The notes under the pieces are model-generated. The model worked only from the letters and a program-made list of their open reading frames with translations. It searched no databases and was not told the DNA's origin. A DNA stretch of 64,000 nucleotides from Azadirachta indica (taxonomy: Eukaryota; Streptophyta; Magnoliopsida; Sapindales; Meliaceae). Shown piece by piece: positions 24,745 to 38,000 of this stretch (within the stretch, counting starts at the first letter, position 1; each line of letters begins with the position of its first letter). Where the stretch lies: NCBI GenBank assembly GCA_022749755.1, contig CM040448.1:11158481-11222480 (forward strand), in the 5' to 3' direction. Both the position numbers and the translations under genes were made by a program.

Positions 24745-24960
24745 TCTGCCTGACTGGAGGTAGAGTTAATTTGATGGGCGGTGCGGTTTCTGCTACCATT
24801 CATGTGCTCTAGTTGCTTGCCTACTTCTGAGAACCACTACAAGAAGCCATTTCGACGTTAGTATTAGACAGTGACACCAACATCTATGCCAGAGTTGATT
24901 AATGTGACATACTTATGGGAGTCTCCAGCTCCTTCAGCAGTCAAGTTCCATTTTTTTGAT
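24745..24960 (-). pseudogene. WDR11-like WD40 gene fragment B
   Basis: Same minus-strand exon remnant as fragment A, more decayed. The GAGTCTCCAGCTCCTTCAGC stretch (encoding AEGAGDS in reverse) and the preceding ACTACAAGAAGCCAT block are conserved in position. Confidence 0.55.
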
Positions 24961-26120
24961 AGAAGAACCATATGATCGGAAAAATCAAAAGATAACTTCA
25001 GTTGCTATATAATCACAGTAGTCAAAAAGTCATATCCGTCATTTAATTATAAATTAATGATGCAAATGTTGGTGATCACGGTAATTCCACCTCCTTTTCA
25101 CATTCACCACCACAAACTTATACAATCCCACGTAAGGAAATCAGATATGTTGCTCTCTAAACTTTCATAAAATTCTATAACTACTTTAATCAATTACCAT
25201 AGTTATCGTTATTTCAAGAAAAAAGTTGATAGAAAGGTCCATCACTAGACTTGTTTTAAACCGGAAAGTTAAACAACCGAATATCACATACCAAACAGAA
25301 AACTCAGTTCTTGAAGACTTAAGTACTTAAGGCCTGCACATAAACAATTAGCTTGGTGGATTCTGAACGAGAAGGAATCCGTGCTTGGAGTTGAAGAGCT
25401 CTTTCTTTCTTTTTTTTTTTTTTTTTCCTTTTTTGTTTTTAGAAGGTTTCGATCTCATGAAACACCAAACCATTGTTATTCGAAAGGATGTCCTGCGAGC
25501 TCTTTCTAAAAGTTACCCTACTGATTATTTATTTTGCATTAGGTAATTTTGATTTGTATATATACGTACGCCAGTAACTAAGACTATGATAAAGATGTTG
25601 AGGAATATCTTATGGCAGCAAAATGAGCATCCATGAGACAAGGTTGTTGCGAAGGAAAGTTCCCTTAAAATGGCCTTGAAAATGTCTAAGAGCTTATATT
25701 TTGAACCTAAGAATTGGTTAATCAATGTGATTTATACAGCTTGCCCTTAGAATGAGTTATGCCAGGAACCAATGAAGAACAGCTGCGTTTGATATGTTAC
25801 ACTTGGAAACCAATTTATCTAAATGGAGCAATTAACTAAATCACTTAAATAATGCAAAAATCACCTTTATTTCTTTATTTATTTTTTACGAATGTCAGTA
25901 AAAGCAGATATGTCAAGAGCTTATGCCTCCATATATTTGATATAAAGATAGAATAGTTTTGATTTTTGAAAAGATAAATAACATGCAAATTATCCCATAA
26001 TTAAAATCTTTCAAAAATTAAAACTAAAGTAGTTGTAACTTGAAATTAATTAGCATAATCTTATCTAATATTATCTCTTATCAATAAATAAATGAATAAA
26101 TAAAATTAGGTTACACTGTC

Positions 26121-26128
26121 TATATAAT
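26121..26128 (+). promoter_or_regulatory. TATA box, copy 3
   Basis: TATATAAT about 80 bases before the ATG. Confidence 0.7.
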
Positions 26129-26202
26129 CACACCATATCATCAGAATTTTTCATAAATTAAAGAGTGGAGGTGTTTATAGTTTCACTTGAGTGTCAGGGA
26201 AA

Positions 26203-26532
26203 ATGAAAGGAGGAAAACCAATAGTGGTATTAATGTTAGTAATAGCGTGTTGTTTAAGGGAAGGAGTAGCTGAAAGTCATGATTATGCTACTGCTGCTGC
26301 ATCATATTATGGAAATGGAAATGGGCATGAAGTGTCATGGTGGCATCCATGGGTGCCTCCATTTGGATTAAGACCAAGCCCATGGCCTATCCACCCACCT
26401 CTCCCATCAATCGGATGGCATTGGCCGCCTCACCCTCTTCCTCCTCTCCCATCTCATAAGCCATGGGGATTCGGATGGGGGTCATGGGGTGTTCATCCAC
26501 CTAAACCTGCTGCACAAGCCAAATCCAATTAA
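26203..26532 (+). CDS. Trp/Pro/His-rich secreted peptide, copy 3 (109 aa)
   Basis: Intact and intronless; the start is the ATG at 26203 aligned with the other copies. Signal peptide MKGGKPIVVLMLVIACC, then spacer ESHDYATAAASYYGNGNG, then the standard core HEVSWWHPWVPPFGLRPSPW and PIHPPLPSIGWHWPPHPLPP (positions about 42-85), KPWGFGWGSWG and the tail HPPKPAAQAKSN. The core holds nine Trp and about nineteen Pro in some 64 residues and no Cys. The spacer variant YATAAASYYG groups it with copies 6 and 9, as does its downstream DNA, which lacks the WDR11 fragment and has its own shared sequence. Shared 3' UTR motif at 26554-26566. Confidence 0.82.
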   Translation: MKGGKPIVVLMLVIACCLREGVAESHDYATAAASYYGNGNGHEVSWWHPWVPPFGLRPSPWPIHPPLPSIGWHWPPHPLPPLPSHKPWGFGWGSWGVHPPKPAAQAKSN

Positions 26533-27941
26533 AACATGAATATAGGGGTCAGTCAACATCTTGTTGCTGTTGCTCAGCTAGTTATTTAAATTTAATTAGT
26601 TTTAATAAAGTTGTTGTTTCTTTGAATATTGCTTCATTTGCATGTAATAAGTAATGTAATAAAAGTAGTAGTTATTACATTTCATTTATTAATTACCCTT
26701 TTCTTTCTATTTCATTGATAGATAAAACCATTGTTTTACCCTGTCTGTTCAAGATTATTCCCTGCCTGAAGCATTAACCGGGATCTTTACTCCAAAAAAA
26801 TCAAAGAACACTGACCATATAAAACTTTTCCCATTTCTCACTTTAGCTCTAGCTTCTTGAAATGCCACTACTTCAATTTTCCCGCGAGCATTCACAGTAC
26901 TCAGAATTTAGGCATGGAATACTTTAATTATCAACCATTCACTTAATTTATATAAAAACATAGATAATTGAGTTAAATAAAACAAATGACGGCTAAAAGT
27001 AAAGTAAGCATTAATTCAGTATTTGACTTTTACTCATTAATTCTGATTATATGTTAGCAGAAACCATAAGGCATAAGCCCATGGGACACTAACTGTATAC
27101 ATAATTGTCCTTAATTATAGCTAAGCACTCTTAACTGTATACATAATTGTCCAACTATTTGTTAGCCATTAACTTATGCTTCTTTTTTGCACCCAGAAAG
27201 AAATTGCAGCCAGTTGGAGAAGGAATGAGGGTGCTTTTTTCATGATCTGGATTGAAGTACATGAAAATTATTGGAAAGTGGGCAATCTCTGAGTGTATTT
27301 CAGTCTTTATTGTTAGTTTTTAATGGAGAGTGCAGTAAATTGTAACATATAAGCACTTTCAAATTTTAAATTTCTCTTATGATACATAACATATATAATT
27401 ATCTTAAGTAAAGAATTAAATTTCAATTTTTTAAAATTTATTAGTTACCTCTAATATCATAACATTATTGATAAAATATGCATTTAGTTATTAATATTCT
27501 AATATTGTCTGTAAGGTATGTATATTTGAATTTTGTAAAACTTAAAATGAGAAGATGATAAATGCATCAAATTAATAAAAAAAAAGAAAAAAAGGATAGA
27601 TTTAAAAATTACCAATAAAATTATTTGCTTTTGAAATGCATTTATATATTTCTTTCAAGAATGCTTTATGATTTAGAGATGTTGGAAAGTAATAATTATT
27701 TAAGAGATAAAATGAACTTTGTGCTGGGGCAATATTTTCATGTCAAAATGAGAGTATATAATACACGCATGCTAAATTATATACACTGATTTTATTTATT
27801 TTTTTAAAATGTTGAAACAAACCTATTCTAGTCTCCAGATTTGTAATAGTCAAGAAAAAAATCATATCATTTTATAAATTTAATTATACATATATGTATA
27901 TATTACGTATGCAACAAATTAGCCAGTGTGGATTAGAGAGA

Positions 27942-28500
27942 TTAAGCTGTGTTCTTCTTCACTGCTACATCACCAGACAAGAGACTTTTGGCCGGTGGAA
28001 TCAATGCTACAGCTCCTTTCAGAGAATTTGAGTACTTTTTGTACACAACCTGAAGTTTATTTTCTGGAGCTTTTGAGTGGGAGTACACCAGAAGTTTAGC
28101 ACAATCCATCATCTGTGCTTCTGAGAATTAATCCTGCGTGAAGCTTAAGAGTGTCATTCTAAGCGGGGCTTTTGTTCAGCGTACAACGAGCAGCATACAC
28201 TGCTCATGCAGCAAGCATTGATGGGCAGAACATTAGAGTATCATAATGCATTATACCCAATTAAGCCAGAAAATAGACCATCTTCTCCATTTCCTCATCA
28301 GGAATGGCTACAAGGAATACATAATGTGCGGGAACAGTCAACGTCCATTCCAGTTTTCCAAGTATAGTTTTCTCCATGGCCAATACTCGTTAATGACTGT
28401 AAGCTTTGTCTGAAATGCATGCCAAGTCATTGACTTCAGGGGCCCAGATTTCTTCATACTTCGAAGCTATAAGCATAGCACCCATGCCCACTAATTTGTT
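27942..28500 (-). pseudogene. Cyclin B1 processed pseudogene, copy 1
   Basis: Minus-strand, intronless remnant of the C-terminal half of a B1-type mitotic cyclin. Recognisable pieces in order: VGMGAMLIASKYEEIWAPEV, NDLACISDKAYSH, then MEKTILGKLEWTLTVPAHYV, IPDEEMEKMVYFLAELGI and MHYDTLMFCPSM-AASAVYAA. After that come frameshifted pieces ending SGNVAVKKNTA plus stop. In-frame stops, frameshifts and a small deletion after YVFLV make it non-functional. Joined exon sequence without introns suggests reverse transcription of a cyclin mRNA. A second copy lies in the duplicated block. Confidence 0.8.
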
Positions 28501-30157
28501 GTAGTAGTTAGTGTAGGATTAGCATCTAGATTTGTGCTACTTTTAGTAGTACCATTTCATTTTGCAGCCTTTACCCACAAGAAGGTTAGAATTTACTATT
28601 AAATTAATATTGATTAATCAAAAATTTAAAGTTTTCTTATGGTTAAAGTCATTCTCCCATGAAATTAAGTTTTCTATATAGAAAACTTTAATAGCATAAA
28701 GGGTTTTATAAGGAGAAGAAAAATCATAGAGTTTTGCAAGCTCTAAAGATTGGTATGCAGATCTCTTAATTGGTATATAAAATCCTACAATGTAATTTTC
28801 TTAGAACATTTTAGATTAATTTATATATTTTAAAGTTGGTGGGAGCATATAATTTATTAGTTTTATATAAGGTCTATAGTTTTGCTTGCAAAATTTGATT
28901 TTATTTTTATTATATGAAACATAATAATCTCTTAAACCTTTAAATAAAATTTATGAATAATGTCACTTATTGACATAAGAATATTCACAGACAAATCCAA
29001 AAGAGCTTTATAATTGTTTCTCATAAGGAATACATTTAGAAAGCCACTTTCTTTGCGATTTTCACAACAGTATTATTGATGATCTTGTAAACCTGCAAGT
29101 GATAATATATTGCTGGTATTTTGATTGAAATATATATATATATATATTATGTACGCGTGCTAACACATTACATATATCAATTTTATTTTTGTCTACATTC
29201 CACGTTGGTTAATCTGACTTATCTCTGGCACAATAACCCACTCTGCATACCTAGGCTCCCACAAATCAGATGTTCAGTGCAAAATACCGACTTCCGGGAC
29301 AACACCAAAATGTCCTATTGCAGTCCTTACTAGGTTTTTAATTACCAGCATTTCTTGATGTAACTTCTTCGAAAAAGAATAATTAAATTACAAATGCACA
29401 TGATAAAATTATATACAAATATCCAAATTCAAGGAGATAAAATAATTTACAAAGAATTAATTAATTCGATTGAGTTAACATCATATTCTATTATTTCTGA
29501 AGAGTCATCCTCAAATTTGCATGGACCGACGAGCTAGAATTACTGGTAGAGTGTGCACTCGAACTGTTTTGTTCAGTCTTTTATTTGTATTTTTGATTGA
29601 TGTAGTAATGACACTGCAATATGTACATTGCAGTTACAATCAAAATTAAGGCCTCCTTAAAACCTCTTTCTCTATATGTTTGTTTTTTATTTATTTTGCA
29701 TTTGGGTAATTTCGATTTGTATAGACCAGTAATTAAAGAGTATGGTAAAATTGTATACGAATATGTATCTTATGGCAGCAACAGCTTATTCTTTTAAACA
29801 AAGAATTTTTTTTTTTCAGTTGTTTTACACGGGATTGCCCTTACACTGAGTTATGCCAAGAAGAAAGTAATGCAAACGATCATACTTAAATCAATTTATG
29901 CAAAGAAGCAATTAGGTACATCAACTAATAATTATGGCAAAAATTTATATATAAAACGGATATATCATAGTTAATCTACATATACTTGAAAAACAGATCT
30001 AATAAATTTGATTTTCTTTTCCAAGATAAATAATACAAATTATCTCGTAAACTCTTTCAAAAATTAAAGTTAAAGTAGCTGTATTAGCGTAGATTATCCT
30101 AATATTATCTCTTATAATAAAAATAAATAAATAAAATTATCCTCCTATCCCATGCCC

Positions 30158-30165
30158 TATATAAA
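30158..30165 (+). promoter_or_regulatory. TATA box, copy 4
   Basis: TATATAAA about 80 bases before the ATG, followed by CCCACC. Confidence 0.7.
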
Positions 30166-30244
30166 CCCACCATTTTATTTAAAACTTTCCATCAACTAAA
30201 GAGAGTGAAGTAGTTGTGGTATCTCATTTTGAGTGTGAGCAAAA

Positions 30245-30571
30245 ATGAAAGGAGTGAAAGGGATAGTGATATTGATGTTAATTGCTTTTTGTTTCAAGCA
30301 AGGACTTGGTGAGAGTGATGAAACTGCTGCTGCCGCTGCATCATATTATGGATACGGAAATGGGCATGAAGTGTCATGGTGGCATCCATGGTTGCCTCCA
30401 TTTGGATTAAGACCAAGCCCATGGCCTATCCACCCACCTCTCCCATCAATCGGATGGCGTTGGCCGCCTCACCCTCTTCCTCCTCTCCCATCTCATAAGC
30501 CATGGGGATTCGGATGGGGGTCATGGGGTGTTCATCCACCTAAACCTGCTGCACAAGCCAAATCCAATTAA
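30245..30571 (+). CDS. Trp/Pro/His-rich secreted peptide, copy 4 (108 aa)
   Basis: Intact and intronless. Signal peptide MKGVKGIVILMLIAFCF, acidic/Ala spacer (GESDETAAAAASYYGYGNG), standard core (HEVSWWHPWLPPFGLRPSPW, IGWRWPPHPLPPLPSHKPW) and tail PPKPAAQAKSN. The GLGESDET spacer type is shared with copies 5 and 7; copy 7 is its duplicate. Differences from copy 7 include AFCFK versus ACCFK in the signal peptide and one extra Ala. Shared 3' UTR motif at 30593-30605. Confidence 0.82.
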   Translation: MKGVKGIVILMLIAFCFKQGLGESDETAAAAASYYGYGNGHEVSWWHPWLPPFGLRPSPWPIHPPLPSIGWRWPPHPLPPLPSHKPWGFGWGSWGVHPPKPAAQAKSN

Positions 30572-31469
30572 AGCATGGATAGCGACGTCAGTCAACATCT
30601 TGTTGCTGTTGCTCGGCTAGTTATTTAAACTTAATTAGCTTTAATAAAATTGTGTCTTCTAATACCGCGTCATTTGAGATTGATGTAACGAAGAAGCGTT
30701 TAATACGAAGTTTGTTATTACATTTTCATTTATTATTATTATATATTTTTCTTTATTTTCATCTCCATTTCTTATATGTTTTTAATACTCTCAATAATTG
30801 GGTGCAATGGCGGCTTAACTTTTTTAAAAATAAAACCATGAACCAATTAAGTATTAAAGATGATGAAAGTATAAGTGGCTGATTCAAGAAGCACTACGTG
30901 AAGCCTCCAAAGATCATAAGAGGGAAAAAGCATTAGTGAATTAAATTCATCTTTTAGAGAGGGATGGTTTAAACACTCTTAAAAACCCCCACATCTATAT
31001 CCAGTTCAGAGGAGTTCAATACACGCAAGGATGTTATGCATCATGCACATGATTTTGATCATAATTTTTCCGAACTTTCATTTCACTCTGATCTGAGGCC
31101 CAGCAAAATCAAGATAACGTCTTAACAGCTCAAGAACTGACATCGTAATGGGCGCAGAAGTAGGCCATGGTTCTGTTGACATTAACAGGAAGTAAGGTGC
31201 CAAATAAGAGACAGCTGAAGGAAAATTACCAACCGAAGAATCGCTAAAGTGATATATTCCCAAATGAACTTCATTCGTACTAATGTCATTGCTTGCATCA
31301 TTAACAGGTTTTAACATGATGTTGAAAAGTATAATTAAGTGGTAAAGTATTTAATTAGTCACAGTGGAAAAGCCGTGATGACACTAAACTTGGAAACTAC
31401 CACTTAATGCGAAAGAAGTTGTATACAGCAAACACACTGCATAAATTGTTTATTCACAGACCTTAGTAA

Positions 31470-31730
31470 ACTACGTATGTGCCTTGACGGCAGGTGGTGG
31501 CTTCTGCTGAATGCCATTCACAGGGTCTAGTTGCTTACCTGCTTCAGAAAGATATAAGTCAATCACTACAGGGAGCGTGCTAGCTGTTAGTATTATTCCC
31601 TGGAAGAACAACTTCAATTAGTAACGTACACAAGCATCCATGCGAAAGTTTGTGACATGCTCAAGGGAGTTCCCATCTCCTTGAGCATTTAAGAGCCCGC
31701 AATATTTTTCCCTCGTCAGAAGTGGATATT
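31470..31730 (-). pseudogene. WDR11-like WD40 gene fragment C
   Basis: Same antisense exon remnant downstream of copy 4. It contains the TCCCTGGAAGAACAACTT sequence that shows the empty target site of the CACTA element found in fragment D. Broken by indels. Confidence 0.6.
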
Positions 31731-32109
31731 AAATTATGTGTCTTTGAAAGAAGAAGTGTATCATCCGAAAAATCACAGTAGTTGAAGAAGATAATTTCAG
31801 GCGCTAATCACAGTAGTTAAAAAGTCACATCCGTCATTAATTTAACAAATGACGCAATGTTGGTCACCACTGTACAATATATAGTTCCACCTCTGAAGAA
31901 GTGACCAATATACCTTATTCCCATTCTCGATCGTCAAAACTCATACAATCCCATGTAAAGAAATTGGATAGTTTGTTGGCTCTCTAAACTTTAATAAAAT
32001 TCAATACCTTAGAATCAATTATCAAGAAGTTGATATAGTAATGAAGGTCTATCCCTAGCTATACTAATTAAACTTGTTTTAAACTGTAAAAAGTTAATCA
32101 ACGAAAATA

Positions 32110-32725
32110 ATAATTTTTTTAATTAAACAAACCCATTCTATGTTTTTAATAGTAAAGAAAAAAAAATAATAATAGATTTTAGAAATTTATTTAATTTTAT
32201 TATACGATATTAACACATTATATTAATTTTATCTAACTTTTTTTTTTCGAGAACCTATACATATACTTAGAATATAAATAAATCAAATTTAATTCATAGA
32301 TATAACTAGATTGTTTTCATTATGAGTTTACTTCTACAAAAGTTGACTATTTAATTTTTTCAGAAAAGAAGAGTATTGGAATTTTTTTTGTTTGTTTTGT
32401 AGCTTAATGAGTTATAAATCTAATCCTACAGTGATAATGTTATGCGGAAAGTATCTCAAACTTTTGCTCTATTTTTCTAATAAATACATTATAAATTATG
32501 ATTCAAATTATATTTAATAAAAGTTAGTGTAACTATTGCATGCAAGGGTAAAATCAATTTCCAATATTTAAGTTTAAAAAATTAAGATAAAAGATAAAAG
32601 TAAATTTGATTTTTTTAAATATAAATAATGTTTAATCTAAATTATCCCATAAACAATTCACAAAATTATAATTAAAATAGTTATAATTTGAATTTAATAG
32701 TAAAAGCTTATCAAATATGATATTT
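32110..32725 (+). pseudogene. Orphan promoter module without gene
   Basis: Matches the region upstream of copy 8 (47,740-48,370) but the similarity ends at about 32,725, just before the TATA/gene part. The gene that belonged here was lost or never copied at the duplication breakpoint. Confidence 0.5.
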
Positions 32726-33540
32726 TATTGAAATATTGCAAGAATGTAATCCTTTTACATTTTCTAGGACGCCCAATTGATCCATATTTTATGTCATGTT
32801 TAATACTAAGGAGAAAAATCAAAATTATGAAAGACACAATATAATTATCCATGTCATCGTAATGAGGACAAAAATAAAGTGAAAGAAAGAAGAAATAGAG
32901 AAATGTTTAATTATCCAATCATTTTCCCTCTCTTCCCTCTCTGCATCTTCATCATATTATTCTCTCATATTTCCATCTCTCTTTGTTGAAGAACATAGTT
33001 TAGTTGTGGTGTTGTTTTCTTTAAGGTTCTTGGATTTTTGTTTTGCTATACAAAGGAAGTAGGGCGAGAAAGAGATTGGGGAAAGAGAGTGGTGGTAAGG
33101 AAGGGGATTGACTTTCAATTCATAAGTAATAATAACATTATTTTCACGGTCAGTCAAGTTCTAGAAAATGCATTGACTTTCTCGTTCAATTTATCCAGAA
33201 TTTTAAAAAAAAGCTCTCCAATAATAATTAGTTTAATATATTTTTCTATATTATTTCTATGCACATAGGCAACTTTGATAAATGACAATTCCGATTAGCT
33301 TACTAAAGGTAGCACAGCTATTCCAAAGAGAAAAATGAATTGACAAGATGTACGTTCAAAAAAAAAAGATAAAACATAAAATAAATTTGATTTTCTTTTT
33401 AAAGATAAATAATACAAATTATCTCGTAAACTCTTTCAAAAATTAAAATTATAGCTATAACTTAAACTTATTAGCATAGATTATCCTAATATTATCTCTT
33501 ATAATAAAAATAAATAAAATTATCCTCCTATCCCATGCCC

Positions 33541-33548
33541 TATATAAT
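33541..33548 (+). promoter_or_regulatory. TATA box, copy 5
   Basis: TATATAAT about 80 bases before the ATG, followed by CCCACC. Confidence 0.7.
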
Positions 33549-33628
33549 CCCACCATTTTATTTAAAACTTTCCATCAACTAAAGAGAGTGAAGTAGTTGT
33601 GGTATCTCATTTTTAAGTGTGCGCAAAA

Positions 33629-33961
33629 ATGAAAGGAGTGAAAGGAATAGTGATATTGATGTTAATTGCTTGTTGTTTCGAGCAAGGACTTGGTGAGAGT
33701 GATGAAACTGCTGCTGCTGCATCATATTATGGATACGGAAATGGGCATGAAGTGTCATGGTGGCATCCGTGGGTGCCTCCATTTGGATTAAGACCAAGCC
33801 CATGGCCTATCCACCCACCTCTCCCATCAATCGGATGGCGTTGGCCGCCTCACCCTCTTCACCCTCTTCCTCCTCTCCCATCTCATAAGCCATGGGGATT
33901 CGGATGGGGGTCATGGGGTGTTCATCCACCTAAACCTGCTGCGCAAGCCAAATCCAATTAA
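33629..33961 (+). CDS. Trp/Pro/His-rich secreted peptide, copy 5 (110 aa)
   Basis: Intact and intronless, starting at the ATG aligned with its sisters. Signal peptide MKGVKGIVILMLIACCFEQG, spacer GESDETAAAASYYGYGNG, standard core. A nine-base tandem duplication (CACCCTCTT) adds three residues, giving WPPHPLHPLPPLP instead of WPPHPLPPLP, which shows how the core can grow by slippage. The promoter is almost identical to that of copies 4 and 7, while the 3' UTR resembles copy 2. Shared 3' UTR motif at 34003-34015. Confidence 0.82.
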   Translation: MKGVKGIVILMLIACCFEQGLGESDETAAAASYYGYGNGHEVSWWHPWVPPFGLRPSPWPIHPPLPSIGWRWPPHPLHPLPPLPSHKPWGFGWGSWGVHPPKPAAQAKSN

Positions 33962-34181
33962 AGCATGAATGTATATGTTCTTCAATTCATGTTAATAAGT
34001 GTCAACATCTTGTTGCCGTTGCTTAATTTGCTAGTTAATTAGATTTAGTTAGGTGTAATAAGGTTGATTCTTCTAATGTTGCTTCATTTGAGATCGATCT
34101 AATGAAGGCAATGTAATAAGAAGTTAGTTTGTTATTACATTTTTATTTATTATTCTTTTTCTTTAGTTTCATCTTCCACTT

Positions 34182-34183
<2 letters not shown>

Positions 34184-34215
<32 letters not shown>
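34184..34215. repeat. (AT)n microsatellite
   Basis: AT dinucleotide run of about 32 bases in the 3' flank of copy 5. Confidence 0.9.
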
Positions 34216-34216
<1 letters not shown>

Positions 34217-34909
34217 CAGCTTATTTAACCTTTTAGAAGTAAAACCATGCATGAACTAAGTATTAAACAAGATGAAAGAATAACTAATTCAAGAAGCACA
34301 CTTCAGTCAATTAAATTCAGGATCTGTAGAGGAGTGGATGGTGCAGCCAACACGTGGTCACCGTTAATTTGAAGCTTGACCTGCAGGATTGATATGGCAT
34401 GTTAATTATGCATAGGATATCCCAAGTTACTTGGAAGAATGCTTCTATGAAGAAAAACCTCAAAACATTATTAAAATTAATTGAAAGTGACAATCTCAAC
34501 AGTTAGATTTCACTATTCAAGTTCTCCACATCTATATTCATGAGTTCAAAGAAGTTCAATATAAGCAATGATTTTGTGCATCATGCATGATTTGGAGGCC
34601 CAGGCAAAAGAAAGAAAATGTCTTAAGCAATGTCATCAGTCCAAGTGATTTATTCCAGGATGAACTTCATTCATACTTAATGTCATCACCATCAACACGT
34701 TTCAACATGGATGTTAAAAAGTATAAAGAAATTGGCGAATCACAAATTATTAAGTGTAAAATTGCAATAAGAAGACTTAAGTCACAGTGGAAAAACCGAG
34801 ATGAAACAAAACTTGGAAATTAGCACCTATTACAAGGGAAGGTTGGATACAACAATTACACTACAATACCTGCATAAAATGTTTATTCACATACCTTAAA
34901 TGACATATC

Positions 34910-35020
34910 TGTCTGACTGGAGGTGGCGCGTTCTGCGGCCATTCACAGATCCTAGCTGCTCACCTTAAGGACAAGTCCATACGTATAAGAAGCCATGCTA
35001 GATGTTGATATTAGTCCCTG
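34910..35020 (-). pseudogene. WDR11-like fragment D, part 1 (split by CACTA element)
   Basis: 3' portion of the antisense WDR11 remnant, ending in the CTG target duplication at 35018-35020, where the CACTA element begins. It continues at 39466. Confidence 0.55.
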
Positions 35021-38000
35021 CACTACAAGAAAACTTACATATGGTAGCATTTTGAAAAATGCTACCATATATGTGACACTTTAGACAAATCACGGGAGAG
35101 ATACTGGGTATATAAGATAGAAGACTCCACAACTCTCGGTAGACGCGTTTTGGGTTGAAAAGCTTGAAAACAAAATCGTGACTGGTTGTGTGCCCAAAGC
35201 GGACAATATTTTTGGTAGGTTGAGCTGTTACAATTGGTATCAGACGCGTTTTGACTTAAAAAGCCTGAAAACAAAACCGTGATGAACTGTGTGCCCAAAG
35301 CGGACAATATCTTTGGTAATATTTTTGGTCGGTTGGGTTATTACAATATATGAGTGGTAGCATTTTGCTTATGCTATGTTAGCAAACATAATAAAAGATT
35401 TTGTTTTTTGTAGCATTTTTTGAATGCTAAAAAGGAGAATAAGTAGCATTGGAAAAAAGCTATGTAAACTATCATTACATTTTATTAATGATTTCTTTTC
35501 TCACGTGAACTATAGTATGATGAAAATTCTAGTCTTAAAAAATCAAACAGTGTAATATTATAGCATTTTATTAGTGCTATTGTTTATTATAAAATTTGCT
35601 TGAACATATACCAATAACTATATGAAAAAAATATATGCATATTTATCCAATAATTTCTAATTTTCTTAATATTATTAATCAAATTGTAAATGTTAAATGT
35701 CAAATAATATAATACATAATTTATCATTCAAAATATTCTATTGATGAGAATTATAAACAAACATATTTATCATGTATTGTATCAAAGAAATAATATATAA
35801 ATAATTATATTATCATATAATAAAGCTCAAATTACACAAAATATACACAAAAAGATAAGTATTTTCGTTCCTTAAGACTACATTTGTCTTCAATTTGTCT
35901 TCACATAATTTCACCTTTAGCTGTTTAATGTGGTTGGTTTTCCTTAGTTCTCTACACAATGCTTTACTTGTTTGTTGCTATAGTTTTCTACGGAAAATTC
36001 ACTTCTGGGTTTGCATTTTGTTGGGATGACATAGTAAGTGCCGGGGCACTGTTATTGCAGAAAGAAAACATCGATTATGATGTTTAATTACAAAAAGAGA
36101 CTCAAAGGCATGCAAATTTATTTATGATCTGTATTATAAACATCTCATTAAGGACACTCATCCTTAGGGCAGAAAAATCTTTTGTAAGAAACATAAATAC
36201 AGGGGCCACGCAATGACACATGCATGTAAGACCAAAAAATCATATAATAAGTTGCATTTGTAATATTTAATATTGCATCTTTTGACTGTAGAGTCATATA
36301 CCATATTTAAACACAGACTAAAAATTTGAGTTGCATAACTGGCCCACGAAAGAACATATTTAGTATTTAGTATTTCCTGCATAAGATACCTTTCCTTGGG
36401 AAAATGCTAATATTTTAAATTTTCTGACAATTCTCATTCTGTTGAAAAGATAAAAGTAGTCTCTCACAAAAATATTATGTTCAACTTAGAGCATCTAGTT
36501 TATCATAAAATATTTTAAAGTAGTTCTAATATATATTCATCATTCCACTTAATTTTACATTTATTGTTGTGAAAAAAAATGCTAACAGGGGTATATGTGC
36601 ATAAATTAAGGGTTTTGCTTTCTGGCAAATCAAGTCAAAATTCAGCAGAGGTAGAGAATCTACCGCGAAATATCTATAATATTTCCGTCCACTGATTCTA
36701 CAACAGGGTAAAGCTTCAACAAGAAATAAACTAAAACAATTCAACCATCACTAAAGGACATATTTACATATATAAATAATATTATAATGTAGTCATGGAG
36801 GGCTTGACATATATGTGTATGTATGTGTGGGTGTATAATATTATTGGTTATATATTATATTTTTTTCCCCTTTGAGCTTTGAAAATTATATTGCCCCAAT
36901 TATATGGGTGGTTGAAGAAATGCACTAATATGTCCACATTAATGACTTACCCACATCAATACAGAAATTAACTTGTATTTAATTACCTTATATTTACTGC
37001 AAAACTAAACGAATAATTAGCCTTACCCACATCAATTGCAACAAAAATTATACAATAGAGAAAATAAAACTGATTAAAAAAAAACTAGAAATCAATGTTT
37101 ACACAGATATCAATTTACCGATATGAATTTGTAAGGACTGTTCCAGAAACTTCATGGCTGCACAAATATTTAATGCTGAAAGTTACCATCGCTTGTTCTT
37201 GTTTCTTCATTGCAAGATTTCTCCGTCTAAACCCTTCTGTATTTGTTCTGAAGACACAGCAAAGTCTTGCATTTAACCTTATATAAGGTGGGAACATTAC
37301 TGTCCACTTCAATAAATTCATATAAGTAGTAACTACCTTCAAGAGTCACAAACTCAAAAGGATACCAAATCATCATAAGGTTTGGTTGGCTGCTGCTGCT
37401 GGGCGTCTGCTTTTCCTCAGTAGCTTGCTCTTTTTTGCTATTTTTGCTACTGGGAATTGTTGTTTGGTTGCTGCCCTGCTTTAGCTCCATTTTTTTTTTC
37501 TACTTTTGCTGAGTTTGTATCATTAATGTTTGCTGTTCTGTTTCTCATCAGATGCTTGCTGTTATTTGTTGCTGTAGCTTTGTGCTTCTGCTGCTTGGGT
37601 CTGTTGTTTGGTTTGCTGCTGCTGCTATGCTTTGCATTGCTGCGCCATGTTGATGCCCTGCTTGTATTATTACTTCCACTGATATTGCTGCGTTTGAATT
37701 CTATTGTTATCCCGTAATGCAAATGGCTTCTCTGCATATGGCTTTTGTATTGTCCATCTTTGAATTTTTTCCGGTGCTTAGTTTTTGTCATAGGGAGAAG
37801 CTCTTTCAGTTTCTTCTTTTGTCTTCCTATGATCGTTCGGCATTTGTTTAACTCGTTTAGTTTCTAATAATTTTGCCTATTTTTGAGGCTATTTCTTTTT
37901 TAAAAAAAAATTTTCAATGTAGCACTAAATTACCTAGCAAGCTCAATTTACCATTGGATATGCGAAATTCCACACATCGGTTAGATTCAGAAACAAGTGC

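Larger units (their letters stand above)
27350..32725. repeat. Segmental duplication, block 1 (partner 42,770-48,370)
   Basis: Nearly identical to a second block about 15.66 kb downstream; for example, the stretches at 28,920-29,940 and 44,580-45,600 differ at only a few bases. The block includes the cyclin pseudogene, copy 4, a WDR11 fragment and an orphan promoter. Copies 3 and 6 and their 3' flanks also correspond, so the original duplication probably began near 26.2 kb, with later indels. Confidence 0.8.

Noticed and set aside
29121..29333. Identical 70-codon frames at 29121 and 44781, and 76-codon frames at 30652 and 46308
   Set aside because: Identity is due to the recent segmental duplication; composition is AT-rich and not protein-like.
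37447..37791. 114-aa minus-strand frame inside the CACTA element
   Set aside because: Low-complexity Asn/Ser/Lys-rich, opposite a CTG-rich repeat; no transposase motif.
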